This document shows, one piece after another, positions 20,839 to 27,254 of a stretch of 27,254 bases of DNA. Source of the DNA: Porphyromonadaceae bacterium UBA3318 (lineage in GTDB: Bacteria > Bacteroidota > Bacteroidia > Bacteroidales > Muribaculaceae); assembly GCA_002361235.1 (NCBI GenBank), contig DESI01000072.1, positions 2,646 to 29,899 on the forward strand, written 5' to 3'. The translations under genes were made by a program, and so were the position numbers. Numbering within the stretch: the first letter of the stretch is position 1; the number at the start of each line of letters is the position of its first letter. A model generated the notes under the pieces. It had not been told where the DNA came from and did no database searches. It was given only the letters and a program-made list of their open reading frames with translations.

Positions 20839-21906
20839 ATGAAGTATCTCAATATCAAAAAAGCGCTTGCCGCTTGGCACAACATACAGCCCCTGTCCGA
20901 GAAAGACAGAGAGCGGTTGAGCCGTCGTTTTACTGTGGATTTCAACTACAATAGCAATCACATAGAGGGTAATACATTGACTTATGGACAGACGGAAATA
21001 CTATTGCTATTCGGTAAAGTAATTGGAGAAGCCGATGTGCGCGACGTTGAAGAGATGACAGCAAGTAATGTCGGTCTGCGTATGATGACGGAAGAAGCTG
21101 CGGTTAAGGATATACCCTTGACACAAAATTTCATACGGACATTGCACAAAACTCTTTTACGCAAGGATTACACAGTCTACCGTAATTTGCCGGGTGGCGT
21201 ACAGACAAATTATGTTATACACGCAGGGCAATATAAGACACGCCCCAATAGCGTAATAACAAGATATGGCGATCGTTTTGAATATGCTTCACCGGAGGAA
21301 ACACCCGGTCTTATGGCTGACTTGGTGGACTGGTACAATACCGCTGAACAGGAAGGAAAATTATCTCCGGTTGAATTGGCCGCGTTGTTCCACTACCGCT
21401 ATATCCGCATCCATCCCTTCGAAGACGGAAACGGACGTATAGCGCGGCTGATGGTAAATTATATTCTCACTCGCCACAATTATCCGATGATTGTAGTCCG
21501 CAGCCGCAAGAAAAGCGAATATCTCGAAGCGCTCCATCAAGCTGATCTCGAAGTAGGTCCAGTGCCGAGCGACGGCGCCCACGCAGACATCAAGGATATA
21601 CGCCCGTTTCTAAAGTATTTCAACGAACTGGTAGCGACAGAAGTGTATAACGATGTATTGTTTGTAAGTGAGAAAAATGAAAATATCTGGTGGTATGATG
21701 GAGATCGGATTGCCTTCCGCACTCCCAATTATACTAAAATTCTGAACGCTATGCGTACCCAACCGACGCTGACACTCGCTGACATGAAAGAAGAAACTGG
21801 CATCAGCATTACGGCCATCCAAAAATTGCTTGACAAACTCATTTCAAAAAAATATGTGGAGCGCGGCGAGAAAGAAGGAAGCTGGCGAGTGTTCCTAACG
21901 CAATAA
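20839..21906 (+). CDS. Fic family protein (AMPylator), N-terminally autoinhibited, with C-terminal winged helix
   Basis: A 355-residue protein. The catalytic Fic motif is HPFEDGNGR (192-200): His192 as base, with the P-loop-like DGNGR for the ATP phosphates. The inhibitory helix motif SNHIEG (39-44; S/TxxxE(G/N)) with Glu43 is at the N-terminus, making this a class II Fic protein held inactive until the helix moves. The C-terminal region (about 290-355: TKILNAMRTQPTLTLADMKEETGISITAIQKLLDKLISKKYVER) is a winged HTH. The architecture matches class II Fic enzymes such as SoFic. It transfers AMP to protein hydroxyls; the target is unknown. No separate antitoxin is adjacent, as expected for an internally inhibited enzyme. 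Confidence 0.92.
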   Translation: MKYLNIKKALAAWHNIQPLSEKDRERLSRRFTVDFNYNSNHIEGNTLTYGQTEILLLFGKVIGEADVRDVEEMTASNVGLRMMTEEAAVKDIPLTQNFIRTLHKTLLRKDYTVYRNLPGGVQTNYVIHAGQYKTRPNSVITRYGDRFEYASPEETPGLMADLVDWYNTAEQEGKLSPVELAALFHYRYIRIHPFEDGNGRIARLMVNYILTRHNYPMIVVRSRKKSEYLEALHQADLEVGPVPSDGAHADIKDIRPFLKYFNELVATEVYNDVLFVSEKNENIWWYDGDRIAFRTPNYTKILNAMRTQPTLTLADMKEETGISITAIQKLLDKLISKKYVERGEKEGSWRVFLTQ

Positions 21907-21952
21907 ATATATATCTTCACAGGTAATATATTCAATCAACTGGATGCACTTT

Positions 21953-21976
21953 CTTCTCCACCGTCGGGTGGAGAAG
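21953..21976. repeat. 10-bp perfect hairpin downstream of the fic gene
   Basis: CTTCTCCACC (21953-21962) and GGTGGAGAAG (21967-21976) form a 10-bp stem with a GTCG loop between the convergent fic gene and the leftward membrane-protein genes. No T-run follows on either strand, so it is a terminator candidate for convergent units at best. Confidence 0.5.
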
Positions 21977-22010
21977 GACGAAAACAGTCGACGGCCGGAG
22001 GCGGTCGTTC

Positions 22011-22169
22011 TCAACTGGAGGGGTCGTGTGAGGCGGTGTGCCGGGCGGCATATCTGCGGATTTTGTTTCGATTGCGCAAGGTGACTATAAGCGCGATGAG
22101 AAACACTATTACAAATAGGCTTCCTGCAATGATGCCCAATGCCAGAGGACTAGAATCAGGAGATACCAT
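22011..22169 (-). CDS. Small single-pass membrane protein, or displaced C-terminus of the neighbouring gene
   Basis: A 52-residue frame starting at the ATG at 22169: a short polar N-terminus, one strong TM segment (LALGIIAGSLFVIVFLIALIVTL, about 9-31), then a basic tail (RNRNKIRRYAARH) that would stay in the cytoplasm. It overlaps the end of the upstream membrane-protein gene by about 60 nt in another frame. Both frames are hydrophobic in the overlap, so either these are two overlapping genes or a frameshift has split one. No family is recognised. Confidence 0.45.
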   Translation of the reverse strand: MVSPDSSPLALGIIAGSLFVIVFLIALIVTLRNRNKIRRYAARHTASHDPSS

Positions 22170-22510
22170 GATGGATCGGCCAAAAAGAAGAGACTGAGAA
22201 CGGTATTTACAAGGATATTCAGCAATATCCAGCTCCATAAGCCGCCTTTTCTGAAATCAAGCTCCGACAATGTGGCCGAAGCTGCTTCTTTCACCGTACC
22301 GAGCCCGCTCTCACACAGATATGCGCCGTAAGCCACCAATGTGGAGAACAGAAGGGCCTCGTCATGGGTGAAACTGTCAGACAAATGAAAGAATGCCGCA
22401 AAACTCAATGCCGCAATCCACAGCAGAGCATGATCCACAGCTATGAGATATCTGTGAATAAAGCCATTCTGACGTATTGCTGTCTCTATTTCGTGCGCCC
22501 GGATTTCCGG
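22109..22510 (-). pseudogene. Multi-pass membrane protein gene with missing start codon (possibly frameshifted)
   Basis: The minus-strand frame is open from a TGA just above 22510 to the stop at 22109. It encodes a protein-like N-terminus (DPEIRAHEIETAIRQNGF, then IHRYLIAVDHALLW) and three or four hydrophobic segments: HALLWIAALSFAAFF, EALLFSTLVAYGAYL, GLWSWILLNILVNTVLSLFFL and WYLLILVLWHWA. The only in-frame start is a GTG at 22438, inside the conserved-looking part. An ATG reading M-I-E occurs directly upstream in another frame (MI then D-P-E-I would need one nucleotide change). This suggests a recent frameshift near the 5' end, or a non-standard start. Function is unknown. Confidence 0.5.
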
Positions 22511-22587
22511 GTCTCAATCATTCTTTATCAACACAAACCTGACGGACTTTGTTTGTCATCCGGTCTTTTCATTCCATGATTACGGTA

Positions 22588-23514
22588 TCAGGCGGCTTGC
22601 CGGGATGAGTCTTTGGCTTTGCTTATGGTCACAAGCCACACGCCGGTGAAGATCAGCACGATTGCCAGGCCTTTCATGGGTGTGAAGCGGTCAAGTCCGA
22701 GACAGACACCCGTGATGGTGGCCACTATCGGCTGCACGTAGTTGTACATGCCTACCAATGTGGGGCGTAAACGTTTCTGGCCTATCATTATGCAGATGTA
22801 GGCTAAAAATGTGCCGCACACCACCACGTAGGCAATACCGCTCCACTCCATTGCGGAAATCGCCGTCCAGTCGGTAGTCCCGAGCCACTTTATGCTGGCA
22901 GGCAAACCAACCACAGTGGCCGACAGGAACATCCATTTCATCAGCGTAACCAGGCTGTATTTCCGGATGAAATTGCGATACAGCGTGAGATAGAGCGCAT
23001 AACTCAACTGTGCGCAAAGCACTATCACATCGCCCAGCGCCGGATTCGTGCCCGAGGCCTGGGCGCCGTTGCCAGCAATCAGGATTATCGCTCCGGCAGC
23101 TCCCAGCGCGATACCGCCCGCTTTCTTGAGCGTGATCGGCTCGCGAAGAATCAGCCATGCAAGCAGCATAACCCACATGGGCATGGTGGTGGTGACCAGC
23201 GACGCCTCGCCCGGAGAGGTGAGACTCACTCCGAGAATGAAACATCCCTGATTGAAAAGCACACCCAGCATTCCTGCTCCGAACAGCCTGAGGATATCTC
23301 CGGCAGGCACATGTTCCCGGGGTAGAAAAAGAGATGCAATCCAGAAAAGAAGGGCCGCACCGGCCACGCGGAAGTCAACCATTATCATCGGAGCGATAAC
23401 TCCTGTGGCAAAAACCATCTTTACCACCGGCGACATCAGGCCCCACATTACATTGGCTCCCAGCATAGCCAGATGCCCTTTTGCCTTATACTCGTTAATA
23501 ATTACTGTCAGCAT
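22588..23514 (-). CDS. EamA/DMT-superfamily transporter
   Basis: A 308-residue protein with ten predicted TM helices in two EamA repeats. The first (about 13-150) contains GANVMWGLMSPVVK and the SLTSPGEASLVTTTMPMWVMLLAWLILREPITLKKAGGIALGAAGAIIL signature. The second (about 160-300) ends with PIVATITGVCLGLDRFTPMKGLAIVLIFTGVWLV. Members export metabolites or amino acids, or take up nucleotide-sugar-like compounds; the substrate cannot be read from sequence. It is a single gene with TAATTTTG and TATTTTTG boxes upstream (23530-23547) and no partner gene, which is typical for the family. Confidence 0.88.
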   Translation of the reverse strand: MLTVIINEYKAKGHLAMLGANVMWGLMSPVVKMVFATGVIAPMIMVDFRVAGAALLFWIASLFLPREHVPAGDILRLFGAGMLGVLFNQGCFILGVSLTSPGEASLVTTTMPMWVMLLAWLILREPITLKKAGGIALGAAGAIILIAGNGAQASGTNPALGDVIVLCAQLSYALYLTLYRNFIRKYSLVTLMKWMFLSATVVGLPASIKWLGTTDWTAISAMEWSGIAYVVVCGTFLAYICIMIGQKRLRPTLVGMYNYVQPIVATITGVCLGLDRFTPMKGLAIVLIFTGVWLVTISKAKDSSRQAA

Positions 23515-23529
23515 TCATTTTTCAGCCTG

Positions 23530-23547
23530 CAAAATTACTCAAAAATA
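23530..23547 (-). promoter_or_regulatory. Two TAnnTTTG boxes upstream of the EamA gene
   Basis: TAATTTTG (23530-23537) and TATTTTTG (23540-23547) on the minus strand, 16-33 nt before the ATG. Either could serve as the -7 element; a -33 TTTG at the right spacing is not obvious. Confidence 0.4.
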
Positions 23548-23586
23548 TAAATCTGCAGGTACCGGCCCTGCTGACAAGTGATGAAC

Positions 23587-23620
23587 ATTTCATTTACCCA
23601 GACGTTTCTGAAAATGAAAT
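23587..23620. repeat. 9-bp inverted repeat in the divergent EamA/hydrolase intergenic region
   Basis: ATTTCATTT (23587-23595) and AAATGAAAT (23612-23620) are exact reverse complements separated by 16 nt, 26 bp before the hydrolase start. It could be an operator or the base of a leader hairpin. Confidence 0.4.
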
Positions 23621-23646
23621 AGAATGTAAAAACTCAGTCATACGAT

Positions 23647-24600
23647 ATGAAAGCAGCATCTCACCACTGGCAGCCGGATCATCTTGGAGATGGATTTGAG
23701 ATGACCTATGTGGATATGCCGGATGACTACAGCGGAAAGGTCAGGTGTACGGTAATCCGTAAAAAATCGGAAACGGAAACCTCAAAAGCCATTCTCTACG
23801 TTCACGGTTTCAGCGACTATTTCCTTCAGAAAGAAATGGCCGATATGTTCGTGGCCCACGGTTATGATTTCTACGCCGTTGACCTCCGCAAATATGGCCG
23901 CTCGCTGATGGGGCAGCAGAAGATGTTTCAGGTGAGGGCCATGGACGAATATTTTGCCGACATCAATGCTGCAATCGGAATGATCCGCGAGGACGGAGAC
24001 CGGGAGATTGCCCTTCTGGGCCATTCTACCGGCGGACTTACCTCAAGCCTTTACATGGCCAAGAGCCCCTCACCAATGATCAAGGCTCTGATTCTAAACA
24101 GTCCTTTCCTTGACTGGAATCTGCCGTGGGGAATGCGTAAGGTTGTGATGCCGATGGTAAGTGTGCTTGGGCGTTTCATGCCGGATGCAAAACTTCCCCA
24201 GAAACCCGACAGAGGATATGCCGAGAGTCTTTCCAAGGATTATGGCGGAGAGTGGACTTACCGCAAGGACTGGAAGCCGGACATTCTTCCCGACCCCGAC
24301 ATGGGCTGGGCCCGGGCTATCCATAGAGGCCAGCAGGAGCTTCGCAAGCGAAGAATCAACGTGCCAATACTGCTGATGCACTCAAAAGAATCCGTCCATC
24401 CGGGCGACCCCAAAGAGAAGTACCGCAGGGCCGACGCCATACTGGATGTGGAGGCCATTTCCAAATACGGCCGTCAGCTTGGAGACGACATAACCGAAAT
24501 AGAATTTGAAGGAGGCCTCCATGACCTTGCGTTATCCAAAAAATCCATCAGGGAAGCGGTGTACCGCACCATGATTGACTGGCTGACACAACACATGTAG
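23647..24600 (+). CDS. Alpha/beta hydrolase (serine aminopeptidase S33 / monoacylglycerol lipase-like)
   Basis: A 317-residue cytoplasmic enzyme with no signal peptide. It has the oxyanion-region motif YVHGFSDYF (about 51-59), DLRKYGRS (79-86), and the nucleophile elbow GHSTGG with Ser127. The catalytic His is in GGLHDLAL near the C-terminus, and the acid is likely in the LLMHSKESVHPGD stretch. A lid/insert (about 165-235) separates them. The sequence pattern fits the Hydrolase_4 group, which includes lysophospholipases and monoglyceride lipases; the substrate is probably a carboxylic ester, not identified. It diverges from the EamA gene and converges with the acetyltransferase gene downstream. 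Confidence 0.85.
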   Translation: MKAASHHWQPDHLGDGFEMTYVDMPDDYSGKVRCTVIRKKSETETSKAILYVHGFSDYFLQKEMADMFVAHGYDFYAVDLRKYGRSLMGQQKMFQVRAMDEYFADINAAIGMIREDGDREIALLGHSTGGLTSSLYMAKSPSPMIKALILNSPFLDWNLPWGMRKVVMPMVSVLGRFMPDAKLPQKPDRGYAESLSKDYGGEWTYRKDWKPDILPDPDMGWARAIHRGQQELRKRRINVPILLMHSKESVHPGDPKEKYRRADAILDVEAISKYGRQLGDDITEIEFEGGLHDLALSKKSIREAVYRTMIDWLTQHM

Positions 24601-24654
24601 CCGATCGCCTGCCGACACTTTTAGCCGACAAATGCTGATTCCAGTCTGGGAACC

Positions 24655-25221
24655 TCAGCCCTCGTATCTCATGTGATCCATGACCTCGGAAGCGAAAGGG
24701 CGGTTGCCTATCTTTCTGAAGCCCATATTCTCGTAAAGATGACGCGCACGGTGATTTTGCTTGTCGACAAGCAGTCCTGCGGGCTTCCCTATAGTCTTCG
24801 CCTTGTCGATAGCGGCAGTGAGCAATTGCCGGGCTATTCCCATGCCTCTGAAGGCCGGATCCACGGCAAGAGTGTCGATATAATACTCATCTGCATCGCA
24901 CTCATCGCCCATTCCACTCATATCCTTTCCAAGCATCGTCCTGACAGCCGAGACAAAATGGTCTTTCAGCATAGGTAGCTTCGCACCGTCATACCCAATG
25001 ACAGCGCCCACAGCGGCATCATCGTCATTTATGGCCACAATGGTGTTCTTATAGCTGTACTGTGTGTCATCTCTTTCTGCGAGTTCCTGAAAAAGACCGT
25101 GTACATCTTCCGGAGTATGCTCCTCCGCGGCAAGTTTTCGGGTAATTTCCTCGCCGATGGCATACACTACACAAGAGGCAATAAACGATGCGTCTTTCTT
25201 TCTGGCAGGGATAATTTTCAT
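24655..25221 (-). CDS. GNAT family N-acetyltransferase
   Basis: A 188-residue enzyme of the GNAT fold. Motif A, YYIDTLAVDPAFRGMGIARQLL (about 112-133), contains the acetyl-CoA pyrophosphate loop R-G-M-G-I-A. Motif B, LLVDKQNHRARHLYENMGFRKIG (about 150-172), carries the usual N..A..LYe..GF signature. The acceptor (amino acid, aminoglycoside, peptide or protein N-terminus) cannot be told. The N-terminal half (IASCVVYAIGEEITRKLAAEE...) is the variable acceptor-binding part. It is a single gene, convergent with the hydrolase. Confidence 0.88.
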   Translation of the reverse strand: MKIIPARKKDASFIASCVVYAIGEEITRKLAAEEHTPEDVHGLFQELAERDDTQYSYKNTIVAINDDDAAVGAVIGYDGAKLPMLKDHFVSAVRTMLGKDMSGMGDECDADEYYIDTLAVDPAFRGMGIARQLLTAAIDKAKTIGKPAGLLVDKQNHRARHLYENMGFRKIGNRPFASEVMDHMRYEG

Positions 25222-25280
25222 ACTGATTCAGTTGGAATATACATCAGGTATATAAACGATAGCACTGACTGAAAGTTGTG

Positions 25281-25481
25281 TCACTTGACCGTAGTCTGCT
25301 TCATTGCCTTTTTCGGACAATTTCTGACGCATTTACCGCACTCAATGCACAGTGAATAGTCTATCTCCGGATAACCTTCGGCATTCTGAGATATGGCTCC
25401 GACAGGACATATCCTGATAAGCGGACATACGTGGTCGTGGGGACTACTTGTATCATAACCTTGGATATTCTTGACGCAAAT
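25281..25481 (-). pseudogene. 4Fe-4S ferredoxin-like remnant without start codon
   Basis: A minus-strand frame open from a TAA (just above 25481) to the TGA at 25281 encodes about 66 residues without any ATG/GTG/TTG start. The C-terminal half is an intact cluster motif, CIECGKCVRNCP. The first half reads SPHDHVCPLIRICPVGAISQ, which resembles small ferredoxins with CPxxHxCPxIRxCPxxAIS, except that the first Cys is Ser. The only nearby ATG is in another frame. A 5' truncation, a frameshift or a rare start codon would explain this. If expressed, it would be an electron carrier with one complete cluster. Confidence 0.6.
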
Positions 25482-25593
25482 TTAGACCAAAATTATCATT
25501 CTATAAAATACTCGCCGTCGCTGTCTTCGGAAATTACCACGCCTCAGTGAACTTCAATAAGTCGATTGCCGTTAAACCGAAAAACCACAAGAA

Positions 25594-26550
25594 ATGAAAA
25601 CAATATATCTAGCCGGAGGATGCTTCTGGGGCACACAGCATTTTCTCGGCCTCATTCCCGGAGTTGTATCGACTCAGGTAGGCTATGCCAACAGCAAAGT
25701 GTCCGAGCCCACCTATCGTGAAGTCTGCACCGGCACAACCGGAGCTGCTGAGACCGTAAAGGTGACATACAATCCCGAAGTCCTACCTCTGCCCTTGCTA
25801 CTCAGTCTTTATTACCGCACTGTCGATCCCACATCTGTCAACCGCCAGGGCAACGACCGAGGTACGCAATACCGTACGGGAATCTATTATACCGACCCAT
25901 CCGACCGTCCGGTAATCGAAAAATCGCTGCATGAGCTTGCGGCATCTACCGCAGGAAAAATAGCCATTGAAACGGGGCCCCTCACTAATTTCTATCCTGC
26001 CGAGGAATATCATCAGGACTATCTCGACAAGAATCCCGAAGGCTATTGCCATATTGATCCGAGCCTTTTTGAAATGGCCCGTAACATACGCATAATACCC
26101 CCTCAGAGCCCGCGTCCTGCCGATAAAGAGCTCCGGGCAACCCTCACACCGCTGCAATATGAAGTGACGCAGCACGCGGCCACAGAGCCACCTTTTGCCA
26201 ACGAATACTTTGACGAGTTCCGCCCAGGTATATACGTTGACGTCGTTACAGGCGAACCGCTGTTTCTGTCCGCCGACAAATTCGAGTCGGGCTGCGGGTG
26301 GCCGGCATTTTCGCGCCCCATAGATGACTCGCTGATAGTTGAGCGCCGCGATCTCTCCCACGGAATGGACCGCACCGAAGTGTCAAGCCGCAAAGGAGGC
26401 TCCCATCTTGGCCACGTGTTTCCCGACGGCCCGGCCCACACCGGCGGTCTGCGCTACTGCATAAACAGCGCAAGCCTCCGATTCATTCCCCTGGAAGATA
26501 TGGAAGAGGCCGGCTATGGCCAATATATCCCCCTTCTCCGCCGCAATTAA
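25594..26550 (+). CDS. msrAB: Bifunctional peptide-methionine sulfoxide reductase MsrA/MsrB
   Basis: A 318-residue fusion that repairs oxidised methionine. MsrA (about 1-160) begins with GGCFWG, catalytic Cys10, followed by GYANS and the EYHQDY motif. MsrB (about 180-310) has SGCGWPAF (Cys234, likely resolving), HLGHVF, DGP and RYCINS with catalytic Cys289. The two CxxC zinc sites of many MsrB proteins are absent, so this is a zinc-free MsrB. MsrA acts on the S and MsrB on the R form of Met sulfoxide; both use thioredoxin-type reductants. No signal peptide is seen, so it is cytoplasmic. The fused order MsrA-MsrB is common in Bacteroidales. Confidence 0.95.
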   Translation: MKTIYLAGGCFWGTQHFLGLIPGVVSTQVGYANSKVSEPTYREVCTGTTGAAETVKVTYNPEVLPLPLLLSLYYRTVDPTSVNRQGNDRGTQYRTGIYYTDPSDRPVIEKSLHELAASTAGKIAIETGPLTNFYPAEEYHQDYLDKNPEGYCHIDPSLFEMARNIRIIPPQSPRPADKELRATLTPLQYEVTQHAATEPPFANEYFDEFRPGIYVDVVTGEPLFLSADKFESGCGWPAFSRPIDDSLIVERRDLSHGMDRTEVSSRKGGSHLGHVFPDGPAHTGGLRYCINSASLRFIPLEDMEEAGYGQYIPLLRRN

Positions 26551-26563
26551 AGCTTTCCATTAA

Positions 26564-26605
26564 ACTTATAAGACTTATAAGATTTATAATTCTTATAAAT
26601 TTATA
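26564..26605. repeat. Tandem 9-bp AT-rich repeat (ACTTATAAG)
   Basis: ACTTATAAG at 26564-26572 and 26573-26581, then degraded copies ATTTATAAT (26582-26590), TCTTATAAA (26591-26599) and a partial fifth. Each unit holds a self-complementary CTTATAAG-like core. It lies between the converging msrAB and fumarate reductase genes. Its role is unknown. Confidence 0.75.
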
Positions 26606-26612
26606 CCCCGCT

Positions 26613-26656
26613 AAAAAACCAGCAGGCCGCCCCAGCTTTACGCTGAAGCGGCCTGC
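26613..26656 (-). terminator. Strong terminator downstream of the fumarate reductase subunit gene
   Basis: GCAGGCCGC (26622-26630) and GCGGCCTGC (26648-26656) form a perfect 9-bp GC stem. The loop can pair further (CAGC/GCTG). On the minus strand it is followed by GGTTTTTTA (26613-26618), a classic intrinsic terminator 31 bp beyond the stop at 26687. Confidence 0.85.
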
Positions 26657-26686
26657 AGTGGTTTATTGCTCTATGCCGGGTGACGC

Positions 26687-27254
26687 TTATTCAGCGCACT
26701 TGGCATTTATGAATTCGCGGTTGAGGCGCGCGATGTTGCTCAGAGGAACATTCTTGGGGCACTCGGCGGCGCAGGCACCGGTGTTGGTGCAGTTGCCGAA
26801 TCCGAGCTCATCCATGCGGCGTACCATGGCGCGTGCACGGCGTTTGCGCTCTACCTGACCCTGGGGCAGCAGGGCAAACTGGCTCACCTTGGCCGATACG
26901 AAGAGCATGGCCGAGCCGTTCTTGCAGGCAGCCACGCAGGCACCGCAGCCAATGCAGGTAGCGGAGTCCATGGCCACGTCGGCCACTTCCTTTGAAATAG
27001 GAGTGGCATTGGCATCGGGAGCGCCGCCGCAGTTGAACGAAACGTAGCCGCCGGCCTGCTGAATCTGGTCGAAGGCATTGCGGTTTACCATCAGGTCGCG
27101 TACCACGGGGAACGCAGCCGAGCGCCAGGGCTCGATGGTGATGGTGTCGCCGTCGTTAAACTTACGCATGTGGAGCTGGCAGGTTGTGATGCCCTGCACC
27201 GGTCCGTGGGGATGTCCGTTGATATAGAGTGAGCACATACCGCAGATACCCTCG
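26687..27254 (-). CDS. frdB: Succinate dehydrogenase/fumarate reductase iron-sulfur subunit (partial, N-terminus outside window)
   Basis: The last 189 residues of subunit B, open to the window edge; the visible frame starts with EGICGMCSLYINGHP, part of the [2Fe-2S] domain. The C-terminal ferredoxin-like domain has CIGCGACVAACKNGSA and CTNTGACAAECPKNVP, which ligate the [4Fe-4S] and [3Fe-4S] centres. The long insert before the first motif and the NGSAMLF sequence resemble the Bacteroidales fumarate reductase (succinate:quinone oxidoreductase, B-type) group. It passes electrons between the membrane quinone site and the flavoprotein, a key step in fermentative fumarate respiration to succinate. 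Subunits A and C would lie upstream, outside the window. Confidence 0.93.
   Translation of the reverse strand, partial: EGICGMCSLYINGHPHGPVQGITTCQLHMRKFNDGDTITIEPWRSAAFPVVRDLMVNRNAFDQIQQAGGYVSFNCGGAPDANATPISKEVADVAMDSATCIGCGACVAACKNGSAMLFVSAKVSQFALLPQGQVERKRRARAMVRRMDELGFGNCTNTGACAAECPKNVPLSNIARLNREFINAKCAE

Overview
The window joins a transposable (Mu-type) prophage, from position 1 to about 16.4-16.7 kb, to an ordinary-looking Bacteroidales chromosome segment (about 17.0-27.25 kb). The host group is inferred from promoters of the TTTG-N19-TAnnTTTG type, few recognisable Shine-Dalgarno sequences, a MsrA-MsrB fusion, a fumarate reductase iron-sulfur subunit and typical Bacteroidales proteins. 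A gut or Muribaculaceae/Bacteroides-like host is plausible, but no marker gene proves it. The left end of the prophage lies outside the window.

Prophage late module (1-7.4 kb). Two late operons diverge from a 143-bp regulatory site (478-620) made of two inverted repeats sharing one centre. Leftward is a ClpP-like head maturation protease (cut by the window edge). Rightward are the small and large terminase, a Mu gp36-like connector, the DUF935 portal, a MuF minor head protein, a gpG-like morphogenesis protein and a tail-terminator-like protein. The MuF protein carries an extra C-terminal domain with a papain-fold (Tox-PL-like) Cys/His/(E)xQ signature. A small gene lies convergent to it, overlaps its 3' end and has its own constitutive-looking promoter. 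Together they look like a phage-borne toxin/immunity pair: the toxin would ride in the virion and the lysogen would make the antidote. This is the most interesting item in the window.

Prophage early module (7.4-15.0 kb, minus strand). One leftward operon starts at a strong promoter (15066-15096). It holds three small unknown genes, a tRNA-shaped RNA with an abnormal 20-nt anticodon loop, a small Cys-containing protein, a Ner-position DNA-binding protein, a MuA-like transposase, a MuB-like ATPase, two small unknown genes, a RecA-like ATPase, another small unknown gene, a zinc-finger protein, a GemA-like protein, two more unknown genes and a DUF3164-like protein. A separately promoted small gene (7376-7645) is a candidate middle/late regulator. 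An S24/LexA-type repressor (15102-15833) is divergent from the operon, and TTAACCA repeats lie over the early promoter. A lipoprotein gene follows the repressor and is a candidate lysogenic-conversion gene.

Junction (16.4-17.6 kb). Five TGTAACCCTAA repeats, a terminator hairpin and one small gene typical of Bacteroidetes mobile DNA. The exact phage end was not located.

Chromosome (17.6-27.25 kb). An RND efflux pump without an adjacent adaptor or outer-membrane partner, an autoinhibited Fic protein, a damaged or oddly started membrane-protein gene, an EamA/DMT exporter, an alpha/beta hydrolase, a GNAT acetyltransferase, a ferredoxin-like remnant without a start codon, MsrAB, and the C-terminal part of fumarate reductase/succinate dehydrogenase subunit B.
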